From Lolium rigidum (lineage: Eukaryota > Streptophyta > Magnoliopsida > Poales > Poaceae): 64,000 bases of DNA. The position numbers and the translations under genes are program-made. The notes beneath the pieces were generated by a model. The model saw nothing but the letters and a program-made list of their open reading frames with translations. It did not search any database and had not been told where the DNA came from. Location of the stretch: contig NC_061511.1 of the NCBI RefSeq assembly GCF_022539505.1, forward strand, positions 33,366,620 to 33,430,619, in the 5' to 3' direction. This document shows, in pieces, positions 21,831 to 33,894 of this stretch (position 1 is the first letter of the stretch; every line of letters begins with the position of its first letter).

Positions 21831-24800
21831 TACTACGTCACAACCTTCTTTAATATCAGTCTTAGGGTCTTCAGAAAATTACCCAGAAATTTAGTGGATG
21901 ATTTGATCCGACACTTATTATCTTCAAAAATTGGGCATTTGGGTGATAATAACAACAAAAATATTTTTTTCAAAAGCAAACAAGGGAATGCATTATACGT
22001 CACACGACGCAATACACAAGGGGTAAATTCACCGCAACATCCAGCATTACCGTCAAATGTAAGAGAGAAAAATTAGGGTAAATGGAACTCACCATAAGGT
22101 AGAGACACCCCTCCAAATTGTCGCAAACGAAAAACATCCTCCTCTCATTCTCGGTCACACCCTCCGGTCATCACGATGAAGAGTAGTAGGTCGCGTTCTC
22201 TTCCGCCCAGCTCGTTGGGTGGAGCAAAAAGACAAAATGGATGGAAGAAATTACAAGCCTTTGACCATAGCGATGTCCTTGTAGTGATAACCTAATTGCC
22301 TCCTCAAATACCTAACCTGCGTCTCATGCGCCAAAATGCAGCCAAAAGAATCAATTTCATACTATTGTTGGTCTGACCTGAAAAAAAATTTATCCTTTCT
22401 ATTTGTCCTACTTGAAGCTACACTTTCAAAATCATCTTTATGTATCTCCAAGTTCTCAGCATTTCTTTCAGGAAAACACTCATTGATGCTAGAAGTTCTG
22501 TAAAATTAGAGCCTTCGATATTTCAACAAGAATTCATCCCAAGGTAAATAAATAGTGACTGTTTCACACAACATTAATTGGTCTTTTGTTATGTACCTAG
22601 CTAGATCGTTTTGATTGAATGAGTGACTCAAAAAGGAATTTCGAGGTGACATTTGTGTTATTTTTTTTTACATGGAATACCTCGATTCCATTAACATTTG
22701 GGCATAGCATCATTACTAGATGGATTCCGACCAGGTTGATCGATCTCCCTGTTTCACTTTATTCTCAGTCACTTCACTTTATTTTCTATCAGGGGTTATC
22801 ATTTTTTATTTCCATTGAAAATGTGTGCTTCACATTCATAATTTTTTATTTGTTTCCTAAATGAATAACAATAAATATTTTACTACTAGAGTTTGTCATA
22901 TCAAGGAAATCATCAATGCTGTTAATCATACCATCCTGTTTGTCTATCCTTATGATATTAAATAGCAAATAAAAGGACATTTTTTACCTGTTAGAGTTTT
23001 CTGATCTAGGTAGCAATAATATTGATAATATCTTAGTTTAACAATTAATCTTGTTGTGTTGAAATGATGTTTAGTAACGTGTCTGTTGTTTAGAGTAAGA
23101 TATTAGTTACAACTGTGTGTTCATCCAATTTTTAGGTTAACTGTGGCAACCATTGTTAATTGATGTAATATGGTTTTCTTTCAGAGTGGTCGGAATATGT
23201 GCGGTTTTGCCAATGGAAGCTGTCTCTTGATATTCATATGCACACTAAAGTTCAGCATGGAAATTTACCGAAATCTTGGCAGGTTCACTATTTTCAGCTT
23301 AGAAGCTAACATCGGAGGATTTTAGATGACCTAAAAAAAGGAAGCCTTCATAACATGTTAGTAATGACAACTAGTTTACCTTTGATCACAAAGGCCAATG
23401 CAGCGTTATGTTCTCCATCATTTTGTGCTATTTCCTAGATCCTGTCACGCAAGTTTCATGAATTGTGGGTTATTCGTGATGAGGCGGTATTTCTAATGGA
23501 TTTACCTACTTTGGCAGTTATTATAGGGTTATATTGTTGAGAAAATCATTCGATGTTACAGATCGAGAAGTTGGGATCCGTGATATTTTGAAGTTCATCG
23601 TCGTAGACAATAGTTTTGTCACTCTTTTGAAAACATCTTATCTTATCTACTTGTTACAAAAGCATAGTTACATGTCATAAATTTTGATATATGTATGATG
23701 GGAAGGAATAACAGGACTTTCGATAGAAATACTTACTCAGATGTTAACATATATATTGCAACACCGCTCCTAGCTTAATGTAACTGGTGATGTTGAGCTG
23801 AAGTAAAAAATATGCCTACATGTTATAAGTTTATACAAATGACATTTTCCAATTTGTAAGAATTAACGAAAGGCGTGTTGGATCGAATGAACTATTCTTG
23901 GGTTGAGTAGAGTGCAGACTTTCTTTTAAAAGATCCATCTTTGTATGCAATATTAGGATTCCTACCTGAGTTTGAATTCTTTTTAGGGGCAAGAGTTTTA
24001 AAATTTAACCCATTGAGTGTCATCAAGCATTCATTTTGATGTTGTTTGCAGTTTTAAATTGTGCCTAATTGATAGGCTTAAGGTAGTTTTTTTCTATTTA
24101 GATTATGTTAAACATATGGAAATGTCTTTTAGCATACTAGAATATTTCTATTATTTTTTCCTCGACATGGACAGGCGCAGCAACGCGTGCTTTCATGTTC
24201 TAGTACTAGTATAAGTATGAACGTATGCAGGACAATATTGTTTAGTCGGCCAGATTGATGTGTTGAATATATGTTGCAGTAGTAGTACATGTATAGATAA
24301 ATGGCTGACTTAAAAGGTGTTTCCAGGAGGCTTTCCTGTCCTTCTAATTTTGAATGAAAATAAACATCAGGCTACAAGTTATTACTATATTATATCGTTC
24401 TCTATCTCTTACTGCACAATTCAGTGGAAACCCCAAGCTGGTTTGTGTACCCTCTCTGAACATGGAGCAATGTGCAAAGGTCGTCTGCAATATTACATCA
24501 CTGCAAAAGTAGTCATTCAAATAAGAAGTGAGAAAGTAATACTCCCAAATGCAGAAAAATAGAGCAAAATGTAGCTATTTAACATGAATGGGTAACAAGT
24601 TGCATGTGAAGCCACTTGCTTGAAATACGTGGGAATAGAAATAGTTTCAATTGTTGATAACATCTTATCTAAAATTTTGTATCAAGTCCTGTATGTAAAT
24701 TCAATTCTTTTGAGAATTTTAAGTGATGGTTTGAAGGATATTTGATGATTCTGTAATTTCAAAATTACATCAAGTACCTATCCTTGAATATGGAGCATAT

Positions 24801-25259
24801 AGGAAGGCTCCATATGTAGCCCCAGTACTACCGGCAGAGCCCTGGCCTGCATTGCAAAACTCAAAGAGGATTTTAGCATAAGTTGTAACCTCATGTTTAT
24901 TGTCATGCAAGTCTGGAAGGACAAGAAAATCTCCTGAAAGTTCCTCTTCAGTCAATCATTTGAATCAAACAACCAGGGAAGCAAGAACAGTTCAATTGTA
25001 TCGAGTATGACTCAACCTTGTCTGCTAGGTGCGTGAGCATGACAGTACTGTGAAACTGATGGAGTAATTAAATCGCAAGGCTAATCATTAACAGAAATAT
25101 CACAACGCCGGCTGACAAAAATATAGAAAATCAGTACGAGCCACTTTGGTGTCACTTGATCACTTGGTCAATTCACTAACTTGTTTCTAGGAACAACTGA
25201 TGGTACGAGTCACATAAATTAAGACGTTTTATCACACACTAATCATATATTCCCCAAAA
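21831..25259. other. Long AT-rich region without a recognised gene
   Basis: I see only short unsupported frames. One structural feature stands out: 24323-24382 and 24881-24936 are imperfect inverted copies (shared TGTCCTTC and AATAAACAT). The sequence could be old degraded transposon DNA. Confidence 0.45.
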
Positions 25260-26541
25260 GGAGGGCCGGCGCCCTATCCCCCCAAAAGGGGACGTCTTAA
25301 CTCTTAAACAAAACCATCATCAGACCCCAAGTTGAGCAAGTTGCACTTCACAAACAAACAACAATAATGCAGCTTAAGGTTCAGACGTCGCCATCTCGAA
25401 ACCATCAGCCGCACAAGTCACTCTCTCATCTCCACCACGCCAGAACCAGATAGATATCCACCAGTGAGTTCGTATCTAATCTGCCATACATTTTTTCTGC
25501 CATCTTGATCATTCCTGATAGAAAATGTCAGTGGCTCATCACTGTTTTGAATCAAACGCTATCAAGCCAGTTTGGCAGACTGCAGTCCACATACAAGGTA
25601 GCAATAAGTACACCATTGTGATGTTGATTACCCAACTGGATAGCATGCATAGTGCCAACAAAGTACTAAACCCTACATCAGGAGACAGGGCTAATCTATT
25701 GGCAAAGCAGCAATCATACACAGTAGCAATAAGTACAACAACATTCCTTCGATAATTCCCAGCTTTGTACATATAATTTGCATAAATGAAGTGCAACTTC
25801 CAAACCCTGAATCGGGGACACGCCTATTCTATTGACAAAAGCGGCAATCATACAAGAAGGCAGGAAGGGGGCAGGCAGGTGAGGCAGATAGCACAACATT
25901 CTGCATTAATCTACAACCAACTGAAGCAGTATCTGTGTCAGCATCCAGTAATCCCTTGACCGGAACAAAGCATAATGATTGCACCTCCCACCAAACATGT
26001 TCCTTCTGTCTTGCTTCCCTTCCTGGCAATAGGATAATGCAGGAGGCTGCCATTCATTTCATGTTTCCCACTGATTATGAACTACACTTCACAGTGGATG
26101 CAGCTCCAAGGAGCATCATTGTTTTGGGGAGCATCAAACTGAAGGCTTCTGTCAATTGTCCGGTGTTCATCTGTTGACCATAGATTGCCATCTTCGAAAT
26201 CCTGCAAGGCTGCAACATCACAAAGCCTTGTGCAGTTTTCCGTCACCACTGATCTTGAGAAATTGGTCATACACCCTGATCATTGCACACAGTATGACAC
26301 GAAGCAAAAGCTGGTAATTGCAAGATACTGGGCACCATGAAGACCACTTTGGCCAGGACAGTTAAGCAATGAGACTGCGACACCCTGGAGTAGCCGTAAT
26401 TTGGGCTTTCGGTAGGTAATTAACTGGACACATTGACCTACTGCAGCAATCACTTTCAAGCTTTAGCTTTCAGTAGGTGATTAACCGGGTACATTGGATG
26501 CTTTCTTAAGCTTTTGATTCATGGAGATAGAAATCGAGTCA
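25260..26541. other. Downstream flank of ACR9 with internal repeats
   Basis: No protein gene is identified. A block at 25669-25721 is repeated at 25803-25857 (AACCCT...CTATT...GCAATCATACA), and AGTAGCAATAAGTACA-like sequence occurs near 25598 and 25723. The part next to 26542 is probably ACR9 3' UTR. Confidence 0.45.
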
Positions 26542-29362
26542 TCAGTTGAAGCAGCCCATCAGTGTTTTCCTTACCCTATCGACAACACGGTTCCTATTAG
26601 TTAGGCTGTTTGATAAGGGAAATTCTTTGCTGTCCTCCAGCAGGAACCGGTAGACCTCCCACTGGCGCTCCGATGCTGTCTGTCTTCCGATTTCAGCCTA
26701 AAATCAGGAAGGTAAAAAGTAAACACTAGCACTATTGCGAAGTTATTTTTACACCTTAATTAAGTTGTAACACTTACGGAGAAAATACAGATTCCAAGCG
26801 CTTTCAGAGCCAAAGTAGCATCATAGAATACACGTGGCCGCCCCTTCCCAGATAGTTCAACAGGGTTGGCCACAAGGAGTTCTGTGTCAGGTCCACGGTT
26901 GACAATCATCACCCTCAGAGGATGGAGCATCTCGGACCTCATGCGTGATTGCAGAGCATCCTGTTTCTCAGAATCAATAACCTTCTTGCCATCTGCTTGC
27001 TTGATAAAAAGATCTACCTCTCGAAAACCTTTCTTGTCTGACCAGAATCGCCCATAAGTTACCTAAATAGAGTACAAAATCACGATAATAAGACACACAA
27101 TAATTAGAACTATATAGAGGTAAAATAAGCATGGTGATGCAAATCTATAACTGCTTTTCTTGTAAACTATCGATGTTGCAGTCTTTGAGGACTATGCAAC
27201 AGCTAGCCACACATTAGGAGTAAAAGAGAGGAGAAAAAAATTATGGTTGTCAGAGAAAACAAGGATAAGGTAATAGATTTCTTCTGAAAGGCCTTGCTGC
27301 TAAATATTAAACATATTTAGCTATATATGATTTTCAGTATTTTCAGATATTCAGAATGTCTACAGTCCTCCCGGTACTTATTCTTTACACAACCTGAATT
27401 TTGCATGGGTGCATAGTGCATTTTAAAGAATTAATAAGTCATAGTAAATCATTAGCTATGGAGAAACATTGCATATATCTATATCTTCAAGTACCTTAAT
27501 GTTGCAGTCCTTGAGTGTTCTCAACATGTCATAAATGAGCCCCTTCTGATCAACACAAATAATCTGGAGCAGCGTGTGCGCAGGACTGAGGGAATTGTCA
27601 AATTTGATGCTGGCCTTCTGCACCTTCTTCATCTCGGCCGAAAGAGATCCTGAACTGCTCTCACAGTCATCTAGTTCCAGCCTGAACAGTTCTTCGGAGA
27701 TTGTCGGCGGAAGAGAAGAGAATCCTTGCTGGAACCCTTCCGCTGATAAGATCTCACAACTTACGGAAGGGCCCAAGGTATCGATCAGCATCGAGCAGGT
27801 CTCTTCTTGCCTTTCCTTGGTATGCAACAGTTCCCTTCAGATGGAAACATTAACTGTTAAATATTAAGCAGCACCAGCAGCAAGAAAATGTCAAAGGTGA
27901 AGTTAACGCTTCATCAACATGCACACAAGAGCTGAACTTGAAGACAGCGACTTACATGCCGTCAGTGATGAAGAAGAGGTTCACAACTCTCCCGTCAGGC
28001 GTCGTCGACACTTTGACTCTCTGGATTAGAAGCTCTAGGTCCGACAGGATATGCGTCACGTCTGAAACCAGCACGCGCGGTGTAAAAATCAGGATGCGCA
28101 TACATTTGGAACGAACACAAAGGCAGGGCAACAGTCGATGTTCCTCACCGTGCAACAGCCCCTTGCGGTCGTCGGAGAAGAGCTTGAGGAGGTAGAACTG
28201 CGGGGGCCCCGGCGGGTTGATGTCGTGGTAGAACGGTATGTTGTAGGACGAAGGGCACATGGACATGAGCCTGTTCTTGAGGCTCCCCCATCTGATGTTG
28301 ATGGACTGCGAGCGCGGCACCACCCAGAAGATCACGTAGCACCATTGCCCGTCCGTGGACACGTCTGGTAAATTTGACAAAGAGTAGATGTTTAGACGCG
28401 CGACAAGGATGCATGATGAAGGCTAAAAGACATGGATGACAGAATTATGAACACACACAGTGAAAGGCGGAATGCTGTAGAGCTGAACAGGTTGTCACGT
28501 TTTTGTCAGCTTTATGGTTATGATTGAGCGCGGGTGATTTAACTGTGCGGGCAGTGTCATGAACATGAAAATTCAGGTGACATCGCCTATGACAATATTC
28601 AAGCGCTACCGACTGACAGTGATCATCAAACTGTAACATGGACAGGAAGTCAGACGAGTTGGCAAGTTGGGCTGAGAAAAGAAAGCCTAGCTTTTCCATA
28701 GACCACAAACAAGTGATAATGATGAAATCCGAACAATACGAACAATTCTGGGAAATCGACGAACACGAAACGGCCAAAATTCCCAAACCTTTTTTTCCAG
28801 CAGAAACACGTCGAAAGGGGGTGCAAAACCTGTCGGGAGAGAGGATAGCCATCTGCCCTCACCAACCACGGTGAACACAGTAGGAAAATGAGCAAACGAA
28901 TGACATAAATGATGAAGCAGCTAACATTAGCAGCACCACTCCAATCCCGAAAAAAAAATACAGAAATCGAGGCATGAGTATGTACTGATTCTCTCGAGCA
29001 ATTTAGCCAAGCAATCCGGTTCTGGCGAGAACAGACTGTAGGGAGCATCGGGTGGAATCGAAACGCCCAATTTGGGAAGGGAGGCAAGTAAATTTGGGGT
29101 GAGGACGGGGGGCGGGGGAGAGGGGCTTATTACCGCCGCGTGTGATGCGGAGTCCGAACTCGAGGATGGTGCGGCAGAGGTCGCAGCCGAGGCCGGCCTG
29201 GTCGGGGCAGTTGACGGTGACGACGCTGTCCTCGCCGTCCCCCGCCGCCAGCTCCATCACCACCGCGTCCTCCGCCCCCGGGCCAGCGCCGCCGCCGCCC
29301 CCCAGCACCATCCTCCCTCCTCCTCCTCCTACCGCCGCGGTGGATCTCCCCGCCACCGGCAT
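26542..29362 (-). CDS. ACT-domain-repeat protein, ACR9/ACR10 type
   Basis: Plant ACR proteins carry repeated ACT (amino-acid-binding) domains and are thought to sense amino acids or regulate metabolism; they have no known catalytic activity. I can splice six exons with GT-AG borders and consistent phase: 29362-29134, 28364-28149, 28061-27956, 27834-27495, 27062-26778 and 26697-26542 (1332 nt, 443 aa). ACT-like regions are at about 47-125 (VTVNCPDQAGLGCDLCRTIL), 134-185 (FSDDRKGLLHDVTHIL), 271-325 (CVDQKGLIYDMLRTL) and a less typical one at about 345-425 (VNRGPDTELLVANPVELSGK). The GC-rich, Gly-rich N-terminus has two possible starts; I chose the upstream ATG at 29362, with the second at Met18. 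The match to Arabidopsis ACR9/ACR10 is strong along the whole length; 9 versus 10 cannot be settled here. Confidence 0.93.
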
Positions 29363-29573
29363 CGCTCCCGGCCGCTGGCCGAGATCCCCTGATCCCTGGT
29401 GCGTGGCTGGGGGCTGGTTGGAGCTGTGGAGGAGTAGTGCCGTGTTTTTGTTTGTATGGGTGGTGCGGAGGCGGCGGGGGCGTCGCTTGCAGGCGGGGCC
29501 CGCGGCTGAGTCAGCGCGCGTGCGGCGGGTGGTGGCTCCGGCCCCACCTGTCAGGGACAGGCTCGGCTGGCAC

Positions 29574-29600
29574 AACGGGAACGGGAACGGGAACGGGAAC
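29574..29600. repeat. AACGGG hexamer microsatellite upstream of ACR9
   Basis: Four full copies of AACGGG plus AAC, about 210 bp upstream of the ACR9 start codon. Its position makes it a likely polymorphic promoter or 5' UTR marker; any effect is inference. Confidence 0.85.
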
Positions 29601-29742
29601 CAAGTTCGTTTCTGGTATTCGGGTACAAGTCACTGTGGTCAAACCTAAGACGAGTAGTCGGGGTACCGAAACACGGCAAGGCACCTGCGTTCACACGTCC
29701 TACCCTCGCCGATTTGGAAGGGGTTTTTTCATCCCCTCTAGC

Positions 29743-29877
29743 TAGGGTGTCAAGGTGGGATTCCGGTGGGATGTCATTTTGTACTAGGTAGTTCAAATTT
29801 TAATGTCAAAATTTGTACTAAAAAAGTCAAATTATACTACAAGTGGGACAAAAGTAGGATCCCACCTGACACCCTTA
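29743..29877. mobile_element. hAT-like MITE upstream of ACR9
   Basis: A 135-bp element with terminal inverted repeats TAGGGTGTCAAGGTGGGAT and TAAGGGTGTCAGGTGGGAT (as read inward from each end) and an 8-bp target duplication CCTCTAGC (29735-29742 and 29878-29885). TA-G-G-type ends with 8-bp duplications are typical of hAT elements. The interior is AT-rich and non-coding. Confidence 0.85.
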
Positions 29878-29885
29878 CCTCTAGC

Positions 29886-30620
29886 GACCACCTCCGACGC
29901 CCGCGCCTCTTCTTCCCGGACTTCGGCGGCTCGGTCTAGCTCTCGGAGTGTCCTCTGCCGACAGGAGCGTTAAATTTCTCCACAGTAAGTCCCCAATCTC
30001 CTAGATTTCGGTAGCGGTTAGGGTTTGGTACCGGCGTCAACCACCATTGATTTAGTTTTCAACAGCTAGAGGTCGCAAGGGATGAAATGCATGCGCTTAT
30101 AGGTTAGGTTCTCAAACTAGTACATATGAACTGTAGATTTCCCAATTTAGGGAGTGCAAATGTCAGTCTGTCAAATGATTGCAATCCCCACATTGGAAAA
30201 CTATTGCAGTACCATGAATTAGCAAGACTATGTATATGCTTTTGGTCATGCTACGGTCTTGCCAATGGCAATGGCATGATCATGCCACTATCTTGCAAAT
30301 GCCAATGGCTTGATCATGACAGTGTGATAGCAATTACAATGCCATCATCATCATCACTAACACCCATTTGCTTTCCCGATTAGGCGGTAAAGCTGGAGAG
30401 CGACACAGTGGGAAAGGAGTTCTTCCCTCCACCCGGCTACCAGGAGCACATCGTTCAGAACTGTTGGACGAGAGCACTAAAGCCGGAGGTGTCTGGCAGG
30501 GTGGAGGTTGTGTTGATGCCACCTCCCACAATGGGCCGCTAGTCTAAGCTGGAGCACCTGATATCTCCCAAGTGCATGAAATCAATTGTAATCATAGTAC
30601 CTTTTCAATAAGAAAAAATT
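29886..30620 (+). other. Possible small gene or gene fragment divergent from ACR9
   Basis: A CAG-type acceptor after a pyrimidine-rich tract (TTTGCTTTCCCGATTAG, ending 30383) opens a frame to 30542 coding for about 52 residues (includes FFPPPGYQEHIVQNCW), followed by AATAAGAAAA near 30608. A strong donor-like GTAAGT lies at 29985. No ATG could be assigned, and I do not recognise the protein. It may be a terminal exon of a divergent gene or a captured fragment. Confidence 0.28.
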
Positions 30621-31879
30621 TGCCGAACCCACGAGGAGCTGAAGGTATTTGTTAGTAAATCTGACAGGTAAAATAATAAGAGATGCAAAAGTTTTGTATT
30701 TTGGGTGTATAATTTGCAGGAAAAGTAAATTGCAATAAATTAAATGCTCTTTTCAAAGAAAGCCCAATCCTCTTCTCAGTGTGAGGACAAGCTCAAGTGT
30801 GTTCCGTGATATAAAAGAAGCGTTCCCGAGGGCGACATGGATTTACTTCGCATTTATATTTCTAAATAACATGGTAAATATTTTGTCAAGTTTAAATCTA
30901 ATTGGATGGAGCCTAAATTAGGTGCAGCCATATGTATAAGCGAATACACCCCTTGCGATTGGTCCCAAGGCCAAATTAATGAGAACACATGAATCATTGA
31001 GACATAAATGTCCAACCATAGCAGTAAGTTCAAAGGTCTTCGATATAAATCCCCCTATTGCAACTCAAAGAATTGGAAAACGGTTTATGTCAATCCATCA
31101 CTTCCTACCCCTCTCATCACTCTAAGGTGCAACTCTATGAGCCCATAAAGGTGAAGTAACGTGCAGTTGATATTCATACATTACCATCATAGAACCACAT
31201 AAAAAGATACAAACTTGACCAAATACTTATTGCATATTATATAGAAATCATAGCCAATTCATCCTATGCCAGCAAGAACATGGGGATCTACTCACAACCG
31301 TGAAACATGATATAGATATGTGTCATATGGATTACAACACAATATGAGTATATAACTTCACCACCAAATAGAGACAAGTTGTCAATCACAAACATGCGAA
31401 TAACACTTAAACAATATGCAAGGGTCAATCTACCGCAAACTATGAGGGGGATGATGTGGATCTCGGAGATGGAGATGGTGATGATGATGGTGTTGATGGA
31501 AATGCCTCCACCTACGCTAATGAGGAGTGCTGATTGCGATGGCTTCGATTTCCCCTTCTCCAGCGGCGTCGGAGCAACAGATCTGCCCTCTCCCGAAATA
31601 GGAGAGGACTTTGATCTCCGTCGATGCCTCAATAATTTGTGGGAAAATATGGCGTCCCTTTTTTGACGAAACGGAGGCTCTCATATAAAGGAAAGGATGA
31701 GACAATACCTGACACCTAGGTCTTCCGTGCCCTCGTGGCTCCCCTCGCGTGATTCCAGCACTGAGTGTCCTTCTCATGGGATGATACGAGAGAGGAGGAG
31801 ATAGGGGTAGTTTTGGGAGATAACGACTTGTTATCACCATGTGCCTTCTTTTTTGACAAAAAACTGGAAAAAGTTATAC
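30621..31879. other. Intergenic, probably old retroelement DNA
   Basis: No gene is recognised. The part 31270-31860 has the look of LTR or untranslated retroelement sequence, but no termini, primer site or coding domain could be identified. Confidence 0.35.
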
Positions 31880-32520
31880 TGCCTTAGGGCATCCTGGCCG
31901 ACACAAACGGACGCAAAACATTTGTTTGTGTCCGTGCGTCTAAAAAATGGGTATGCATCATATTCCAGCGGCCCGACGCAAACTGACTAACCTATCCGTA
32001 GGGAGGCAAACCCGCCCTAATTTACGCTGCAAATCCGTCTGCGTGGTCACGGCGTGAACCTCACCTTGTTGTCACGGGGCCTGGCAGCGGGCGTAAGGCC
32101 GCATCGCTGCCTATTCGCTTATGCGCCTACGCGTGCCACGGCCTTATGCGGTCGTACCCGTGGGCAGCCCCGGCCGCCGGTCGCACCATTTGCTCCGCCG
32201 GTTCCCAACTGGCCATGGGGGACCCTGGTGTTCGTCGGCCTGACCCAAGTGCCCAACGACGACGGGGCATAGGCTATGGTTAGGGTTTTAGCAGTCCATG
32301 TTCTTTTCTTATTTTTCATGTTTTTTGCACTATGTAAATTGTTTTATCAATGCAATATTTTTTGGAAAAAAAAATACGTCGGGCCTCTAGAGGCACCCCG
32401 AACGCAAACAGACGACAGTTGATTTCGCGTCCGCGGCCCGACGCAAACAGACGTGCAGTGTCACTTTTAGTGTCTGAAATGTGTCGGGCCGCTGGACGAC
32501 TAGAGCGAGTAATATCGAAA
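31880..32520. repeat. GC-rich repeat with GGCCCGACGCAAAC motifs
   Basis: Variants of CGACGCAAACAGACG / GACACAAACGGACGC recur near 31897, 31970, 32400 and 32438, with imperfect inverted similarity between the two edges (CCGACACA at the left, TGTGTCGGG at the right). It may be a non-autonomous DNA element; no target duplication was found. Confidence 0.4.
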
Positions 32521-32554
32521 TGTTCTGTCATCTGACGATCTCCATTTTCATTGA

Positions 32555-32827
32555 TTCTTGTTTTCTAGATTGGCGGTGGAGAGAAAATCCAGATTGTTGC
32601 AGGTGCGGGATTCCTGAGGATGATGATCATCTTTTTTTCAAATTTCCTTTCGCTGGAGGTGTTTGGTTTTTCGACCCTTGGTTTATTCGAGCTGATACTT
32701 TCACTCAAAATCAAAAAAATGTTGCTCAAATTACTATAAACTTGTTAGCCCTTAAACACCATTGTATTGATTTGCTTAATATCCCCACTTTCCCCCGGTG
32801 CTTATGGAAATCAAGGACTGAGTTGTA
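32555..32827 (+). pseudogene. LINE zinc-binding RT-domain fragment
   Basis: The frame includes CCRCGIPEDDDHLFFKFPFA, close to the zinc-binding motif found at the C-terminus of plant LINE ORF2 (C-X2-C...H-X4-C), with the final Cys replaced. It is short and isolated, so it is a relic. Confidence 0.45.
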
Positions 32828-32845
32828 GAAAACGTAGTTGACCTC

Positions 32846-33894
32846 ATGGAGGAGGCGCCTGCTCCAGCTCCGGCGCCAAATGCCGAGCCGGAGGACGAGA
32901 ACACCAGCTTCAACAAGGCGTGGGGTGACAACGACGACGGTGATAATGGCGTGGGTAGCCTGGACCTAAACGCCTTCTACCAACTCCCTCAGCGATCATG
33001 GAGTCAGCCCCCCCCCCCCACACCGCTCTCAGCGGTGAACAGTGCCCTCCCCCTTGAGAGTAGCTAACCGGGTCACGGCTCCTCTCCCTCCCCGCTCCGG
33101 CGGCCTCGCTGGCCGGAGTTGGAGAGGGAGAGGAGGCCGCTATGTATATTACTGTAGGATTAGATGTAGTTGTTGGCCTTGGTGCCAGTTTGGCGTCATG
33201 CCGGAGGGCTGGTTTTGGCTGGAGGTAGCGAGTTACTCCAGCTGGAATAGGGAGGTTCTCTTCTTCGCTGCTGCGCTCCGGCGGTAGGAGATGGTGACGA
33301 GCGGAGTCCTCCACCCACTCCTTTCAATAAAGCTCGAGGGCCGGATCCCAAATTGCAAGGATCTGTGGATGCCTCCAACCCCCTCTTGTGGTCGTGGTGA
33401 TGGACAGAGGGGGGAAGAGGGATCTCCTGATCTGCGATTTGGAGTTTGGCAGGGAGACGATGGGCGTGCGCGTCGCACGCTGGAAGCTGCTGCTCCTGGA
33501 GTTCATCAGCATCGGCCATGGCTAGCCGGCGCTATCTTCGGCGTCTTGAGCCACTCCAAGCCGACCACGTCGTCGGCTATTCTTCCTCTGTGTGAGGAAC
33601 TTCCCCGACCCCGCTTCAGGATGCAATGACATCGACGCCCCAAGTGGCAAGGTCCCCGGCGGCGACGATGGCGCCTGAAGTTGGAGGTCTCTGATCGGCG
33701 GCGGCGACGAAGGACTCGATCGAGTTTTTGCAGTTTTCTTCAGGGTCCTCGTTGTAATACTTTAGGCCTGCTTTACTTTTCCTTTTTCTTTAGGGGCATG
33801 TTTGTAATTTGTACCGACCGCTTTGACTAATGAAGCTTCCTGACCCCTTCGGGGTCGCTCCTTGTTCAAAAAAAAAAACGCCTTCTACCAGTAG
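32846..33894 (+). pseudogene. Small acidic reading frame split by a retroposon
   Basis: An ATG at 32846 opens a Pro/Ala-rich then acidic frame ending in LDLNAFYQ; without the retroposon at 32983-33877 the next codon would be a stop at 33892-33894, giving about 46 residues. LDLN resembles an EAR repression motif, but such a short match proves little. I do not recognise the gene. Confidence 0.25.
32983..33877 (+). mobile_element. Short poly(A) retroposon with target duplication
   Basis: An insert of about 0.9 kb ends in a run of A (33868-33878) and is flanked by the repeat AAACGCCTTCTACCA (32968-32982; its right copy overlaps the A-tail and ends at 33890). It has no reverse transcriptase. The 3' end (TTCGGGGTCGCTCCTTGTTC then A) looks like a LINE 3' UTR, so it is probably mobilised by a LINE. 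Confidence 0.82.
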
